A stretch of 64,000 nt of DNA from Neodiprion pinetum (Eukaryota; Arthropoda; Insecta; Hymenoptera; Diprionidae). Made by a program: the position numbers and the translations under genes. The notes beneath the pieces are model-generated. The model saw only the letters and a list, made by a program, of their open reading frames with translations. It searched no databases and was not told where the DNA came from. This document shows, one piece after another, positions 41,191 through 50,650 of the stretch. Position 1 is the first letter of the stretch; every line of letters starts with the position of its first letter. The DNA is taken from contig NC_060235.2 in assembly GCF_021155775.2 (NCBI RefSeq), positions 14,471,193-14,535,192 on the forward strand, read 5' to 3'.

Positions 41191-41279
41191 AAGTTCAAAG
41201 GCTGGCTCACAGTCAGCCCAAATCCACTTGTTATATCTGGGGACACTGCAACTTTATGGGAACGGGATTCGTGGGTTTA

Positions 41280-42160
41280 AGGGGGTCGTCTAGTGTGTCA
41301 GGTAAAAAGAATCGATTTTTTTTTCATAAATCACATCTAAAACATGAGCAGTAGACGTGGGTGAAAGGATTTTTCGAAATTCAAAGCCGTTGAAAAGTTA
41401 CAGCCGTAAACCGGAGCAGGTATACGGAGCGCGCGGGGCCCGCTCAGCGGAGCGAGGCAGCACTGGCTTTCGCATCGAATATTCTCAGAGAAGAGAAAAA
41501 GGCCTGGCATGACTTATTTGAAGAAAAAGAAGCTGTACTCCATAGTCCAGGCATAACAGATTGATGGTAAGACCATTTTTTTATTACGAATTATATACCA
41601 TATAATAATTTTCAAATGCTTTTTTCTCAAAACACGATTTTTTCAAACTCCAGCCATGATTTCTCAAAAACTGGTTAATTGATTCTGCTCAAATTTATAC
41701 AGCATCTTTAGTACACGTATAACTACAAGTTTAACTAAAATAATTAAGATTGTTTTGTTAGTTCACTTTTTACCAGCTAGATAGACCCCCCAAAAAATGC
41801 GAAGAATTGCATTTTTTTTCTAAAGCGCAAAAAGAAAATATTTCTTAGAATTCTAACCTTGTTTTGGTACCATGTAGACCCTTAAGTGTTGCAATCAAAA
41901 TAGCGTTTGGTTTCTTGATTTCAGATAAGCAGAACGGCCGGAATCATGGCAGCAGTGGAGCGCCTTTTTTTTGTATGTGTTCCTGTTGGGCGGTGTATCT
42001 CCGACTATATTCAATATATTGACTTGAAAAAATTCATAAAGTTTGTTTAAATATTAATAAAAATGATACACAATTTATAAATTATTTTATTTTAATGGTT
42101 GGTTAAAAAAATTCCCCAAAAAGGCAATAAAGAAACAGCCTTCACACTAGACGACCCCCT
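41280..42160. mobile_element. Non-autonomous DNA transposon (881 bp), PIF/Harbinger-like
   Basis: Perfect 18-bp terminal inverted repeats AGGGGGTCGTCTAGTGTG (left at 41280, right ending 42160), flanked by TTA on both sides (41277-41279, 42161-42163). A 3-bp TTA target duplication is typical of PIF/Harbinger. There is no transposase; the interior is AT-rich. Class is inferred from the duplication only. Confidence 0.75.
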
Positions 42161-42161
42161 T

Positions 42162-42808
42162 TACCCTCATGTGCGCACCCAACTTTTTCTACGTTGATGC
42201 GCACCCGGAGTACCCGGGTACCCACCGCCAGTTCTAATTACTTGTTGAGTTCAGATGTGAACAGAATCATTATGAATCGATTTACTTAATTAAGTAAACA
42301 TAATTGAAAAATAATCAAGCTATATTTACATTTAGAAGTAGCATGTAGTTGCCACAAAGAGAGATCGAAGGAGGGGATCTCAAGTGCTCCACAATGAACT
42401 ATTGGCTTTATCGAGCAGCAGATGTTACAAATATTTGTGGAAGTAGCCGTTGGATAGTTAGATCCCTTTTCAACTATACAAGGGCCCAGCAGTGACGCAT
42501 TTGCTCAGTTAGGAATATTCATTAACATTAACATTGATTTACAGATGAATATGTAAAATGAAATATCAAATTTTTCTCTTGTGAGTACCTGGGTACCCTG
42601 GCTGCTCCCTGGGACTAAGCGTACTTTAAGTTAATTTTTTCATTGCAAAAAAATTTTTTTTCGGGATAAAGCTATGGGAATCTCTTCGTGAAGAGTTGAA
42701 TTTCCTAGATCCGGAGGCTCAGATCGGAAAATTTTTTTTTTTTTTAAATTACAAGTAAGAATGTGACGAGGTGGGCACCCGGGTACCCGGGTGCGCATAT
42801 AAGGGTTA
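42162..42808. repeat. Inverted-repeat element with GGGTACCC palindromic ends
   Basis: Left end TTACCCTCATGTGCGCACCC...ATGCGCACCCGGAGTACCCGGGTACCCACC; right end, inverted, GGTGGGCACCCGGGTACCCGGGTGCGCATATAAGGGTTAAA. Both ends contain the same 'TGCGCACCCGG-GTACCCGGGT' block. The Harbinger-like element appears to have inserted at its very left edge. The interior (about 500 bp) has no gene. Confidence 0.6.
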
Positions 42809-43110
42809 AAGCGACAGTGCCTGCACGGCCATTCATTTAGTGTAAAATTAGCAAAACGGTATAGAGATGTGGTTTGCTTCTCAATATGGCTTGCGCCCGA
42901 CTGACTGCTGACCTGCTTGACTAGCGAGCCTTGCCATTTCCTCGCACATGGATTAGTTTTGCTCGGTTGTATAGTGATCCCAGATCAAGCTTACGTTACC
43001 GTGTCATACAATTATTTCTCACACCGCCAAAACGTCATAATTTACGAATTTCGATAATATCAGAAGAAATATGGAAGAACAAATTGAAGGAAACCGAATT
43101 AAGGGCTGAC

Positions 43111-43808
43111 TTGCTTTTTCTAAGCTGAAAATAATGCTTTATTTGAGAATTTTTATTGCCGAAACTATCCGGTCGATTACTTTAAAGCTTTGCTCTTGAA
43201 TTTGATTTATATTCGTATGATTTCACAATTTCTTTCAATAATTCTTTTGCAGAAAGACGTCTGCTACCCGTCCTCGACCATGACGTCGCTCTGTCGCTCG
43301 TTGGCATGTTTTCTTCAGTTCAAGTGATCTGAAACAAAGAAATCAAACAGCGTTTCACGTCATGTACATATAGCTATAATATGACCTAGGAGAAGAATGA
43401 AAAATAATTTACGAAATAGCAACTTTCAAAATGAAATCGTCAATTTTGCACAAATTTGGGCAAATTTATTTGTAATAAAAAAATAAGAACACAATGTATC
43501 GCTCATATGCTAGGTCTGACTATAGTAAGCTATAGCTACAGCTACATATATACAGAGTCTAAAGTCGTTTGATTTTTTTTGTTTCAGAACACTTGAGCTG
43601 AAGAAAACATGTCAAACAGCGTCGGAGCGACGTTATCTTCAAGAGAGGGTAGCAGGCGACTTTCTGTAAAGAAACTTATTGAAAAAAATGGTGTAATTAC
43701 CTGAATACATAACAAATACACGTGCAAAGCTCTGATTTATCCAACCGGATAGTTTCAACAATAAAAGTTCTCAAATGCATTATTATTTTCATCTTAGAAA
43801 AAGCAAAT
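43111..43808. repeat. Long foldback: 240-bp inverted arms, 217-bp loop
   Basis: 43111-43348 and the reverse complement of 43566-43808 align end to end at roughly three-quarters identity by eye. Shared blocks are TTGCTTTTTCTAAG, GAAACTATCCGGT, TTTCTTTCAATAA...CAGAAAG, and CATGTTTTCTTCAG-TCAAGTG-TCTGAAACA. A transcript would fold into a long imperfect hairpin. The flanking stretches 42809-43110 and 43809-44100 hold no gene I can support. Confidence 0.75.
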
Positions 43809-44099
43809 GCCACTGAAGTCTAGCTAGTTTGGCGTTCAGATGCTATAACTCAAAAATTAACCCATTGGGAATTTTGCGAAAGGTCAAGGTTCAATATCAA
43901 AACATGAGAAAACTACTAGACTGCGCGGTCGTCTCCGGTAATAAGCCGGCTAGTAGGCAGGAAATGGTTGCAGACGTTTGACCTGTGACCCCTTTCCTCA
44001 AGTGCTTGCGAATTGAGGGACACACTTCAATGCCACAAGGTAGACCAAATAGAAATCGGCACTCAGATGGCAAAGAAATTCCCAACGATGTTTGGCGAG

Positions 44100-44680
44100 G
44101 GAGTACTATAGATATGAGAGTTCTGAGTAAAAACACCTTCTTTACCGACCGAGCCGCTCCACGCACCCCAGACGCAAATCCTTGAAGGTTACCCCCACTC
44201 TCGTCAGATAAAACGTGCTGTGCCGTACCGACTCGAGGTCAAGAACGTGCGACCTTACCGACAATTCTTATCGATCGAGGGTCAAAATCATGCTGTTTTA
44301 CCGACAATCTTACCGACCAAAGGTCAAAGTCTGTAGTGCTCGTCTGCCAACGGTAAAGGGTGCAGCGGGGGTGAGAACTTTTTTACTATCCCGCATTCTT
44401 TTCCCACGATAGGACTGCTGATGTGTAAGATTAACCACTACAAATTCTTTCCCATGGTAGGACTGCTGATGTGTAACATCAACAAACCCTATATTCTTTT
44501 CCCACGTTATCAACCACGCGACATTCCAAAATTAATGGTTCTAAGATTTGTTTTTCACTTACTTGGATGTCGGTTTGATATTCAAGGTCGACCGATAGCC
44601 GCGGTACATTCAGATCCATGGATCTGCGGTGTTGGGTTACCATCACTCTGAGAATGCTAAAAGGTGCGCGCGCATACACA
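44100..44680 (+). repeat. Polinton-2 left terminal inverted repeat
   Basis: From GAGTACTATAGATATGAGAG through TTTACCGACCGAGCCGCTCC it matches the reverse complement of 62990 downwards, then the 'ACCGACAAT' / 'GAGGTCAA' alternation, then one 'CCCACGATAGGACTGCTGATGTGTAA' unit repeated twice, then 'GATCTGCGGTGTTGGGTTAC' near 44625. A G tract of about 17 lies just inside at 44744-44760. Confidence 0.85.
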
Positions 44681-44824
44681 AACATACGTATTTAATATCA
44701 ACCACGTGACATTCCTTACCCTCCACCAAATTTCAAATTATATGGGGGGGGGGGGGGGGGAACGTTATATAAGTCAAAAGTGAAAACTTCATCGTCAGTC
44801 TGAAGCTGTTCTTCTTCTTGCAAA

Positions 44825-44929
44825 TGAGAAGTGCTTTGGAACAACAACGTGAATTGAAGAAACGACTAGAACTGCTCATCAAGAATATTGGAGAAGTGAA
44901 ACATCTGCTGAATATCAGATCAACCTGAA
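44825..44929 (+). CDS. Polinton-2 short ORF, 34 aa, doubtful
   Basis: ATG then a charged helix (ALEQQRELKKRLELLIKNIG), stop at 44929. It ends 48 bp before the next gene's ATG in another frame. It could be the start of the same gene displaced by an indel, or a small coiled-coil peptide of its own. Confidence 0.3.
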
Positions 44930-44976
44930 TCAACTCACAAGAGGTTTTGAGCACCAACAATTCGACATTAACGATC

Positions 44977-45285
44977 ATGGACTTCTCAAAATTGAACGAA
45001 GTCGCTCGCCTGGAGACACTTCTGCCCTTGAAAAAGCTTTCGGACCTCGAAGTATACTTCGAATACCGAGTCAGTGGCGTTCGTCGGGTTAAAACGGAAT
45101 TTGGTGATGAAATCGTTCTGGATTCGGAGGACTCTTTTACGATTTTTCTACCGTACCGACTGACCAAGGCCCTCCCAAAAAATGAAGATTTGTTCCAGAA
45201 GGTGACGACAGCCAGTAACGAGAGACGGTTGCATCTACGCTATCTTGGCGGACCGTACGGTCAACTTGAATTCGTACACGTATAA
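44977..45285 (+). CDS. Polinton-2 small conserved protein (102 aa)
   Basis: From ATG at 44977 (the frame extends ten codons upstream without ATG). MDFSKLNEVARLETLLPLKK opens it; VSGVRRVKTEFGDEIVL, then SFTIFLPYRL, NERRLHLRYLGG at the end. The 'V-x-T-x-(F/Y)-G-x-x-I-V-L ... F-L-P-x-R' pattern recalls a small protein I remember from many insect genomes beside Polintons; I do not know its function, and an OB-fold single-stranded-DNA-binding role would only be a guess. It is the sole intact Polinton-2 gene and has no counterpart in Polinton-1, which is truncated before this point. Confidence 0.6.
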   Translation: MDFSKLNEVARLETLLPLKKLSDLEVYFEYRVSGVRRVKTEFGDEIVLDSEDSFTIFLPYRLTKALPKNEDLFQKVTTASNERRLHLRYLGGPYGQLEFVHV

Positions 45286-45892
45286 TCTGAGTATCACATA
45301 CAAATATTCATTGTCCTGTGGAAGTCTTACCTTAAATAAACAAAAAAAAAAGTTGAAATTACGAATATTTTTTCATTTATCGTCCAACCATCTTGTATAC
45401 CTTTAATCCTACGTACGTTTTGTACCCTGTAATTGTATCTACAAGTGAGTCTTGAAATCTAAGAAAATGCTACTTCGAACACCACTAAGTAACGGTAGAG
45501 GGTTTCGAGCTGCGTTTGCGTCTTGTAACTGTAATGTGAACTCTGCGATGAATTTTGGACGGGTTCAGACAAGACCGGAGTGCAAAGTCGACCGATAGCT
45601 GCGGTGGCATGTATTCAGAGCCAAGGATCTGCGGTGTTAGGTTACTATCGCTCTAGGAATGCAAAACATAACTAGGTTTAAGTACAGCTCGGTCAAGGAT
45701 GGAGAGCAAGGTTAAATCTTACATAAGCTTTGCATTGAAAAAAATTCTCTCTTGAGAGCTAAGGTGAAGGTGAAGGTATAAAATTATTTCATGAATATTC
45801 TGTGAAAACAGTTTTATTGAGTACAATATTTAGAGTACGGTTGACAATTACTTCACAACGATAGTACAATAAATCTATTCAACAGTATCATA
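45286..45892. other. Intergenic stretch with a copy of the subterminal repeat
   Basis: AT-rich. At 45541-45670 lies a block 'GTCGACCGATAGCTGCGGT...GATCTGCGGTGTTAGGTTACTATCGCTC' that also occurs inside both terminal repeats (near 44590-44650 and 62295-62370) and at 28430-28520. It is a third, internal copy of subterminal sequence. Confidence 0.6.
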
Positions 45893-46420
45893 ACCAAGAT
45901 GATATATTCGCCAAAAATGCGGGACCGTTCGTGTAGACGCTTCTGCGCAGTAACACAAATCGTACACCCTCGCCATCCGAACAGTATGATGATTTTGTAG
46001 CCAATTTTGAAGTATCAAAACGTTTTGTGCTGCACAGATTGCGTTGGGAATTGTATGAACGTCGCATTTTAGAGACACAGCTGAAGTTTTTTGCAAGGTT
46101 TGAAGCGACGGACAGTCAAAGTCCAGCATATCGATGATTTGAACTTTTGGGACAATTTTGAGCAGCCAATCTCGTTTTTCTTCTCCTTTCACGTGCACGG
46201 TTTCAGCTTTGCACAGCCTGTCTTTAATAGCCCACTCAACTTCCTCAAACGGTATGGTTCCACAGCTCCAAGGTAAACCGTGAAAATCGCGTTCTAACCA
46301 AGAATTTTGGCTTTTTCATTTGACGTCCAGACAATCCCATTCGTAAGGTGGCTTGAAGAAAAACATTGATGGAGATGCTTCCGAGTAGATTGAAATTATA
46401 GCCAATTCTTTCAATGTGAA
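45893..46420 (-). pseudogene. Polinton-2 small conserved protein of unknown function
   Basis: The N-terminal part (about 46420-46200) carries FFFKPPYEWDCLDVK, a stop, then CGTIPFEEVEWAIKD; the C-terminal part (45875-46198) is open: VHVKGEEKRDWLLKI, LDFDCPSLQTL, CDVHTIPNAICAAQN and VLILQNWL. The 'V-K-G-x-x-K-R-x-x-L-L' and 'C-P-S-L-x-x-L' blocks recall a family often found beside Polinton genes in insects; role unknown. The stretch is missing from Polinton-1 through a clean deletion of about 540 bp. Confidence 0.55.
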
Positions 46421-46509
46421 GGTATTGTTGAAAGGTCTACGAGAGCCTTGTATGTCAATGATAAGCTCCATCTTTGAACTGGGCGAGATGGTGGGAACGG
46501 GTCAGCTTT

Positions 46510-47712
46510 TATACCAACTTTTTGACCCCACCACCGAGCGGGTTGTATTCGACAATACGATCGTGAACAATCAAGCAGTACGTCGATGTTTCAGCGGAAG
46601 AGTTGGCTTCAGGTTCATATTCAAGACGGATGTCGACAGGTCCGTACTTCAAAGATTCGTTTTGTTTTGAACACTGGATAACGGATAAGGGGATGTCTCA
46701 AAGGAATTCACTCTTTGTCAGCAACGGCTCGGGGTTCTTGTCGTAGTAGGTAGTTCGGAAGTTTGCGTACATCTCGTACAGGAGAGCGTACAGATTACGA
46801 CTCATGTTGAGGTTCAGGTTACCGTACGGATAAGATTGAGAGTTTAAACATAGCTTGACGTCCGTGATGTTGCAATGATCGAAATGACTTGGGTTCTTGC
46901 CCGTCTTGTTCGTTCGACTTGTTTGGAAACCCAAAATGACGTAATAAGGTTTTTCAAGCTGAGTGGAAGTTTTCACAGTCCAAACGTGTTTCGATGTTGT
47001 GGGAAGTAAGGGATATTTGTACACTTCCCAACTGCGAAAGCTCATCGAAATAGGCGGATCTCTCTGAATGAAATTTAGTAGGTCAACTTTTTTCTGATCC
47101 GCGAGTTTCAAATACGGTATTAGCCATTTCACTGCATTGATCATGATTTTGAATTCATCCTCTTGAGTCTGCATAATAGCGTTGACGTCAGTTTTTGATC
47201 TCGTCAAAATTAACTCATGTTTAGCGTTGACAACGATCTTGCGGTAGTCTTCAGCGAAACGCAGTATCATAATGAGCGGTATCAGTACATCAAAAATACC
47301 CTCGGCATCGGTTAATTTTTTCATCTCTTCTACATCAAGCCATCCGGCGTTCTCCATCAGCCAAGTCTGACCAGGGTGCAGGGAAGCATAACCCTTCATG
47401 AGACTTGTCAAGCCTATAAATCTCAAGTGCATCAATTTCGTAGCGAATTTCTCGGAACAAATGACAGATCGCGTTGTTTACGAGCTGTGTGTTCACAGCA
47501 GCTGTATCATGAGGTTCGAGGAATCGTCAATGGATATGTATGGAACGTTTGCTGGGTAATATGCATAAATCCTGACGCTGAACGGTGATTCGAATTTCAT
47601 CGCTGTTGTTGAAAGTTGACGAGGCGTAAGGTTTGTGAGCGTAAATCTCGTAATGCGCAACGGATTCGTCAAAGATGACTGAAGTTTAAATGTTCAAGAT
47701 TTCTTCCTCCAT
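46510..47712 (-). pseudogene. Polinton-2 major capsid protein (double jelly-roll, hexon-like)
   Basis: Starts at ATG 47712 (EEEILNI then a stop), continues in fragments to 47440, then is open for 245 codons (46698-47435). Blocks: YASSTFNNSDEIRI, SLMKGYASLHPGQTW, YRKIVVNAKHELIL, ISMSFRSWEVYKYPLLP, FDHCNITDVKLCLNSQ, ALLYEMYANF, and HDRIVEY near the C-terminus. About 400 residues in all. The family forms the trimeric capsid subunit of adintovirus-like particles; this is from memory of gene content. Two early stops and a frameshift near 46690 disable it. It is followed on the same strand by the small gene at 45893-46420 and preceded by the minor capsid gene. Confidence 0.8.
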
Positions 47713-48005
47713 GGTACGTAGCAGATGATGGAACAGCAAAATCGGATTTTTCGTTGTCGGAACTTCCTCTTCCAAAAGTGGTCCATTTCAGATCCAGAGC
47801 TATCAGGAACTCCACGTTTCAAGGTGATAACGGTTCGAGAATCGATCGATGACTGACTTGATCGTGGCATACCGACTTACTGATATACCCACTCTTTGAC
47901 AGTCTGTTATATGTATACTATTCCCATTGTTTATTGCGATTTGATATGTAGTCCTACAGTAATAACTTCTCCACGAAAATTAACCAGGTCTCCGTCTTGA
48001 TCCAT

Positions 48006-48617
48006 TTACCGGAGCTGAACGTGATATATGGTCCTGATGGTGATCGGATGATGAATGACGTGCGACGGTACTTCTACGAACTTATATCCTGGTTGGACAG
48101 TCGGGAAAAACTCGTGAATAGTGTGTACTTTGTGTCCATTGACGTAGGCGCCCGTTGTAATGCTACACTCGACTCGCAATGCGTTGACCTTGAGTATAGT
48201 TACAGGTACGTCTGATTCGTCAGTTTTATCAACCTCCAATACACGTGGTGTGAATCCCAAAAGTTGAGCAATGGAATCATTCGGCTCGAAGGTAATCGTG
48301 TGGTTGCATGTGATGTCGCTGCGTAATGTATTATTGTTAGGTTTGATGGCGAGCCTAATATCTGTATTTCTTAGCACGTTTTGAAAATACTTCTTTATGT
48401 CCTTGATCTCGTAGCTGCCAGTAGGTATGGTGATCGCTTGATCAGCTACGTCAATTTTATTGCGACCGACATCAATGTTGGGAATTGAATTAAAGGTTAA
48501 CAATTCTACCAAGTAAATAGCATAACTTTTATCACGAGCAAGTTCAATCGGTGGGAAATATTGTGCCTGGAGAATCGAAGAGGTTCCCGAAATCGTTAAC
48601 GTTAACGAATTATCCAT
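48006..48617 (-). CDS. Polinton-2 minor capsid (penton-like) protein
   Basis: About 203 codons from ATG at 48617 to TAA at 48006-48008, open throughout. MDNSLTLTISGTSSILQAQYF begins it; YAIYLVELLTFNSIPNID, IPTGSYEIKDIKKYF, LGFTPRVLEVDKTDE and HTIHEFFPTVQPGYK follow, a beta-rich layout fitting a single jelly roll. A possible further 25 codons beyond the stop (MDQDGDLVNFRGE...) suggest that the protein once ran longer. In this copy the preceding protease stop is lost, so the frame reads continuously from the protease into this gene. Role at capsid vertices is inferred from adintovirus-like gene sets. Confidence 0.65.
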   Translation of the reverse strand: MDNSLTLTISGTSSILQAQYFPPIELARDKSYAIYLVELLTFNSIPNIDVGRNKIDVADQAITIPTGSYEIKDIKKYFQNVLRNTDIRLAIKPNNNTLRSDITCNHTITFEPNDSIAQLLGFTPRVLEVDKTDESDVPVTILKVNALRVECSITTGAYVNGHKVHTIHEFFPTVQPGYKFVEVPSHVIHHPITIRTIYHVQLR

Positions 48618-48647
48618 GACTGCGAGTGGTAGACTGACTTTGATGAA

Positions 48648-49022
48648 ACACGCACCATGTTTATATAGCTCAACACTTGGAAATTTCAGACACAAGTGTC
48701 CGCATTCAAATGTACCATAATCCTGGTACCTTTCATGATTGTATTTGACGCTACCAACGCCGAGGTATTTTATGAGGTCTGAGGGTGGTTAAAGGTTGCC
48801 GAAACTGTCAAAGTAATCGATATTATTGTCGCGCTTCTTGCATGCAACCCAGTGTGTTCCCGGACCGTCTTTGTCGTCAAGGTGAATCATAGCTGACTCG
48901 CTTTTGCGTGGACCGTTTTCGGGCATTTCATTGCGCATAAAAACACCGTGGAAATGCGAAACCTTGAAGATTCTTGCATATTTCAACAAGTCCCAATCAG
49001 TCAACGCTGGACGTGGTAGCAT
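48648..49022 (-). pseudogene. Polinton-2 adenain-like cysteine protease
   Basis: From ATG 49022: RPALTDWDLLKYARIF, FHGVFMRNEMP, GTHWVACKK (catalytic His), YFDSFGNL (acidic residue), a TAA at 48789, then in the same frame DLIKYLGVG, YNHERYQDYGTFECGHLCLKF (catalytic Cys region). About 125 codons in total. Adenain-family enzymes process capsid precursors in the virion. The TAA removes the cysteine. The normal end is also altered: the TGA seen in Polinton-1 reads TGT here, so the frame would run on into the minor capsid gene. Confidence 0.75.
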
Positions 49023-49049
49023 CGCATCTAGTTTTTCGAAAGATGCAGA

Positions 49050-49815
49050 CTAAGACCTGTATTGTCTGGTTTCATATGAAGCCCTTTGCCCAACGCGATA
49101 GCTTCCATAGTTTTGTTGTGTCATTTGCTTTTGTCCAGTTCTTGTTTAGCAGCACTTGCTTCGTTCACAGCTTTTGCCGTACCGGCCGCACCACCGACTA
49201 ACGCGCCTGTGGCACTAAGTCCAGCGAAAATAGGAATCAGAAACGGTAGAAAACCACCGACTTTTGGAGGTTATGGTAGGACGCGAGAGGTTCGCACTTT
49301 ACATTTACCACCCGCTTTTTTAACGGTGTTCTCAGCTCCCTTCAGCGCAGATTCGATAGCCACTTTTGCATCGTTGCTTGGAACCATAGAACGTTTTGCG
49401 GCATTTATAATTTTTCTTAAGGTCTCATTTTTTGACTTTTGAATTCCCATTCCGAGTTTTGATTTTACTTTCATTGTATTAGCTATTGCCCAAACGGTTT
49501 CCTTTTCACCCAAATTTGCGTCCTTTGCGAGAACCCGTTTCCAAGCTTTCTCAGCCAACACTCTATCAGCCTCGTTTCTAACTTCAAGATTTTCACGGTT
49601 CTGCAAGTAAGCAATGTCGTGGTCCTTGCAAGCTGCGTCCAGAAGATTGATTCCCGGATCGCCCCGTGCGAGTCGCTTTGTTAATTTTTCACCAGGCCCA
49701 CAGTACTGATAACCAGGTACATGCAATTCGACTGGGAGGCTGTTGATGATTTATTCACTAGACCCTTGCCACGATCTTGCCGCCTGCTGCTTCGTTTACC
49801 TCTGTACGCGATCAT
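49050..49815 (-). pseudogene. Polinton-2 phospholipase A2-domain capsid protein
   Basis: N-terminus 49815-49730 (YRGKRSSRRQDRGKGL) is frameshifted before the core. The core 49271-49726 is open: YCGPGEKLTKRLARGDPG (calcium loop), LLDAACKDHDIAY (His-Asp dyad), then helices with EKAWKRVLAKDANLGEKE, a basic LGMGIQKSKNETLR patch and ALKGAENTVKKAGGKC. After another break the Ala/Gly-rich hydrophobic segment (GGAAGTAKAVNEASAAKQ) reaches about 49100. The PLA2 domain resembles that of parvovirus VP1 unique regions and serves membrane passage. It lies head-to-head with the ATPase gene; the gap is 51 bp. Confidence 0.8.
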
Positions 49816-49866
49816 GTTCGTGCGTTGACTGAAGAAAAGTGCTTTAGAACGGGTTATTTCTAGCAA

Positions 49867-50592
49867 ATGCGATCAGTCATGTTCGAGATGTGGTTTGAGA
49901 AACAACCAACTAATTTTCCCGTGATGAATTTTGACAAACTTTCGGAGCAAAATGTCGAAAGGCACAAACGGCACGGTGAATTACACCCGAATAGTGTACG
50001 TGCGATATTCTGTGGACCGTCGAATTGTTGTAAAACTAATGCGTTGCTCACACTTGTAACCCTTCCCAACGGACTCAGATTTGGAAATATCTACATCTAC
50101 TCGAAATCTCTCAACCAACCTGAATACCAATTGTTGAAGCAATTGTTGGACTATGTTGAGGATACGGAGTATTTTGCGTTTACTGAGCGTGAGCAAGTGA
50201 TTACACCGGAAGAAGCACGGCTCAACTCAATAATCATATTTGACGATGTAGCGTGCGAGAAGCAGGACAATATTAGAGCCTACTTTTGCATGGGTAGACA
50301 ACACGACGTTGACTGTTTCTATCTCTGTCAAACGTACGCGCGTATTTCCGAACATCTCGTGCGGGACAACTTAAACTTACTTATGTTATTCAAACAAGAC
50401 GATATGAACCTGAGACACATATACAACGATCATGTAAACACCGATATGTCTTACACAGAGTTTAAAAGTGTGTGCTCTGCGTGCTGGAACGGTGAGAAGT
50501 ACGGGTTTCTGGTGATCAACAAAGACAGTGAGCTCAACGAAGGACGATACAGGAGGGGATTCGATTTTTTTGTTAGCCTGAAAAAAAAATGA
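49867..50592 (+). CDS. Polinton-2 genome-packaging ATPase (FtsK/A32-like), Walker A altered
   Basis: 241 codons, open; ATG at 49867, with a second ATG at 49876 that matches the start used in copy 1. PTNFPVMNFDKLSEQ, then Walker A as CGPSNCCKTNALLTL: the Gly before Lys is Cys here (copy 1 keeps GKT). Walker B SIIIFDDVACEK at about codon 122, a CFYLCQTYARI sensor-like strand, and a C-terminal FKQDDMNLRHIYNDH block. Such ATPases drive genome packaging into capsids of PRD1-adenovirus-lineage viruses. The frame is intact, but loss of the P-loop glycine suggests it is no longer functional. Confidence 0.85.
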   Translation: MRSVMFEMWFEKQPTNFPVMNFDKLSEQNVERHKRHGELHPNSVRAIFCGPSNCCKTNALLTLVTLPNGLRFGNIYIYSKSLNQPEYQLLKQLLDYVEDTEYFAFTEREQVITPEEARLNSIIIFDDVACEKQDNIRAYFCMGRQHDVDCFYLCQTYARISEHLVRDNLNLLMLFKQDDMNLRHIYNDHVNTDMSYTEFKSVCSACWNGEKYGFLVINKDSELNEGRYRRGFDFFVSLKKK

Positions 50593-50650
50593 AATCCAAC
50601 GTTTTCGAGCGAGAGACGCAGTAGCGTTGCAGAATCAGTTGCGTCAACAT

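Noticed and set aside
43897..44166. 89-codon minus-strand frame at the left edge of Polinton-2
   Set aside because: It overlaps the outer part of the terminal repeat and its composition and motifs match nothing I know; the other terminal repeat lacks an equivalent frame.
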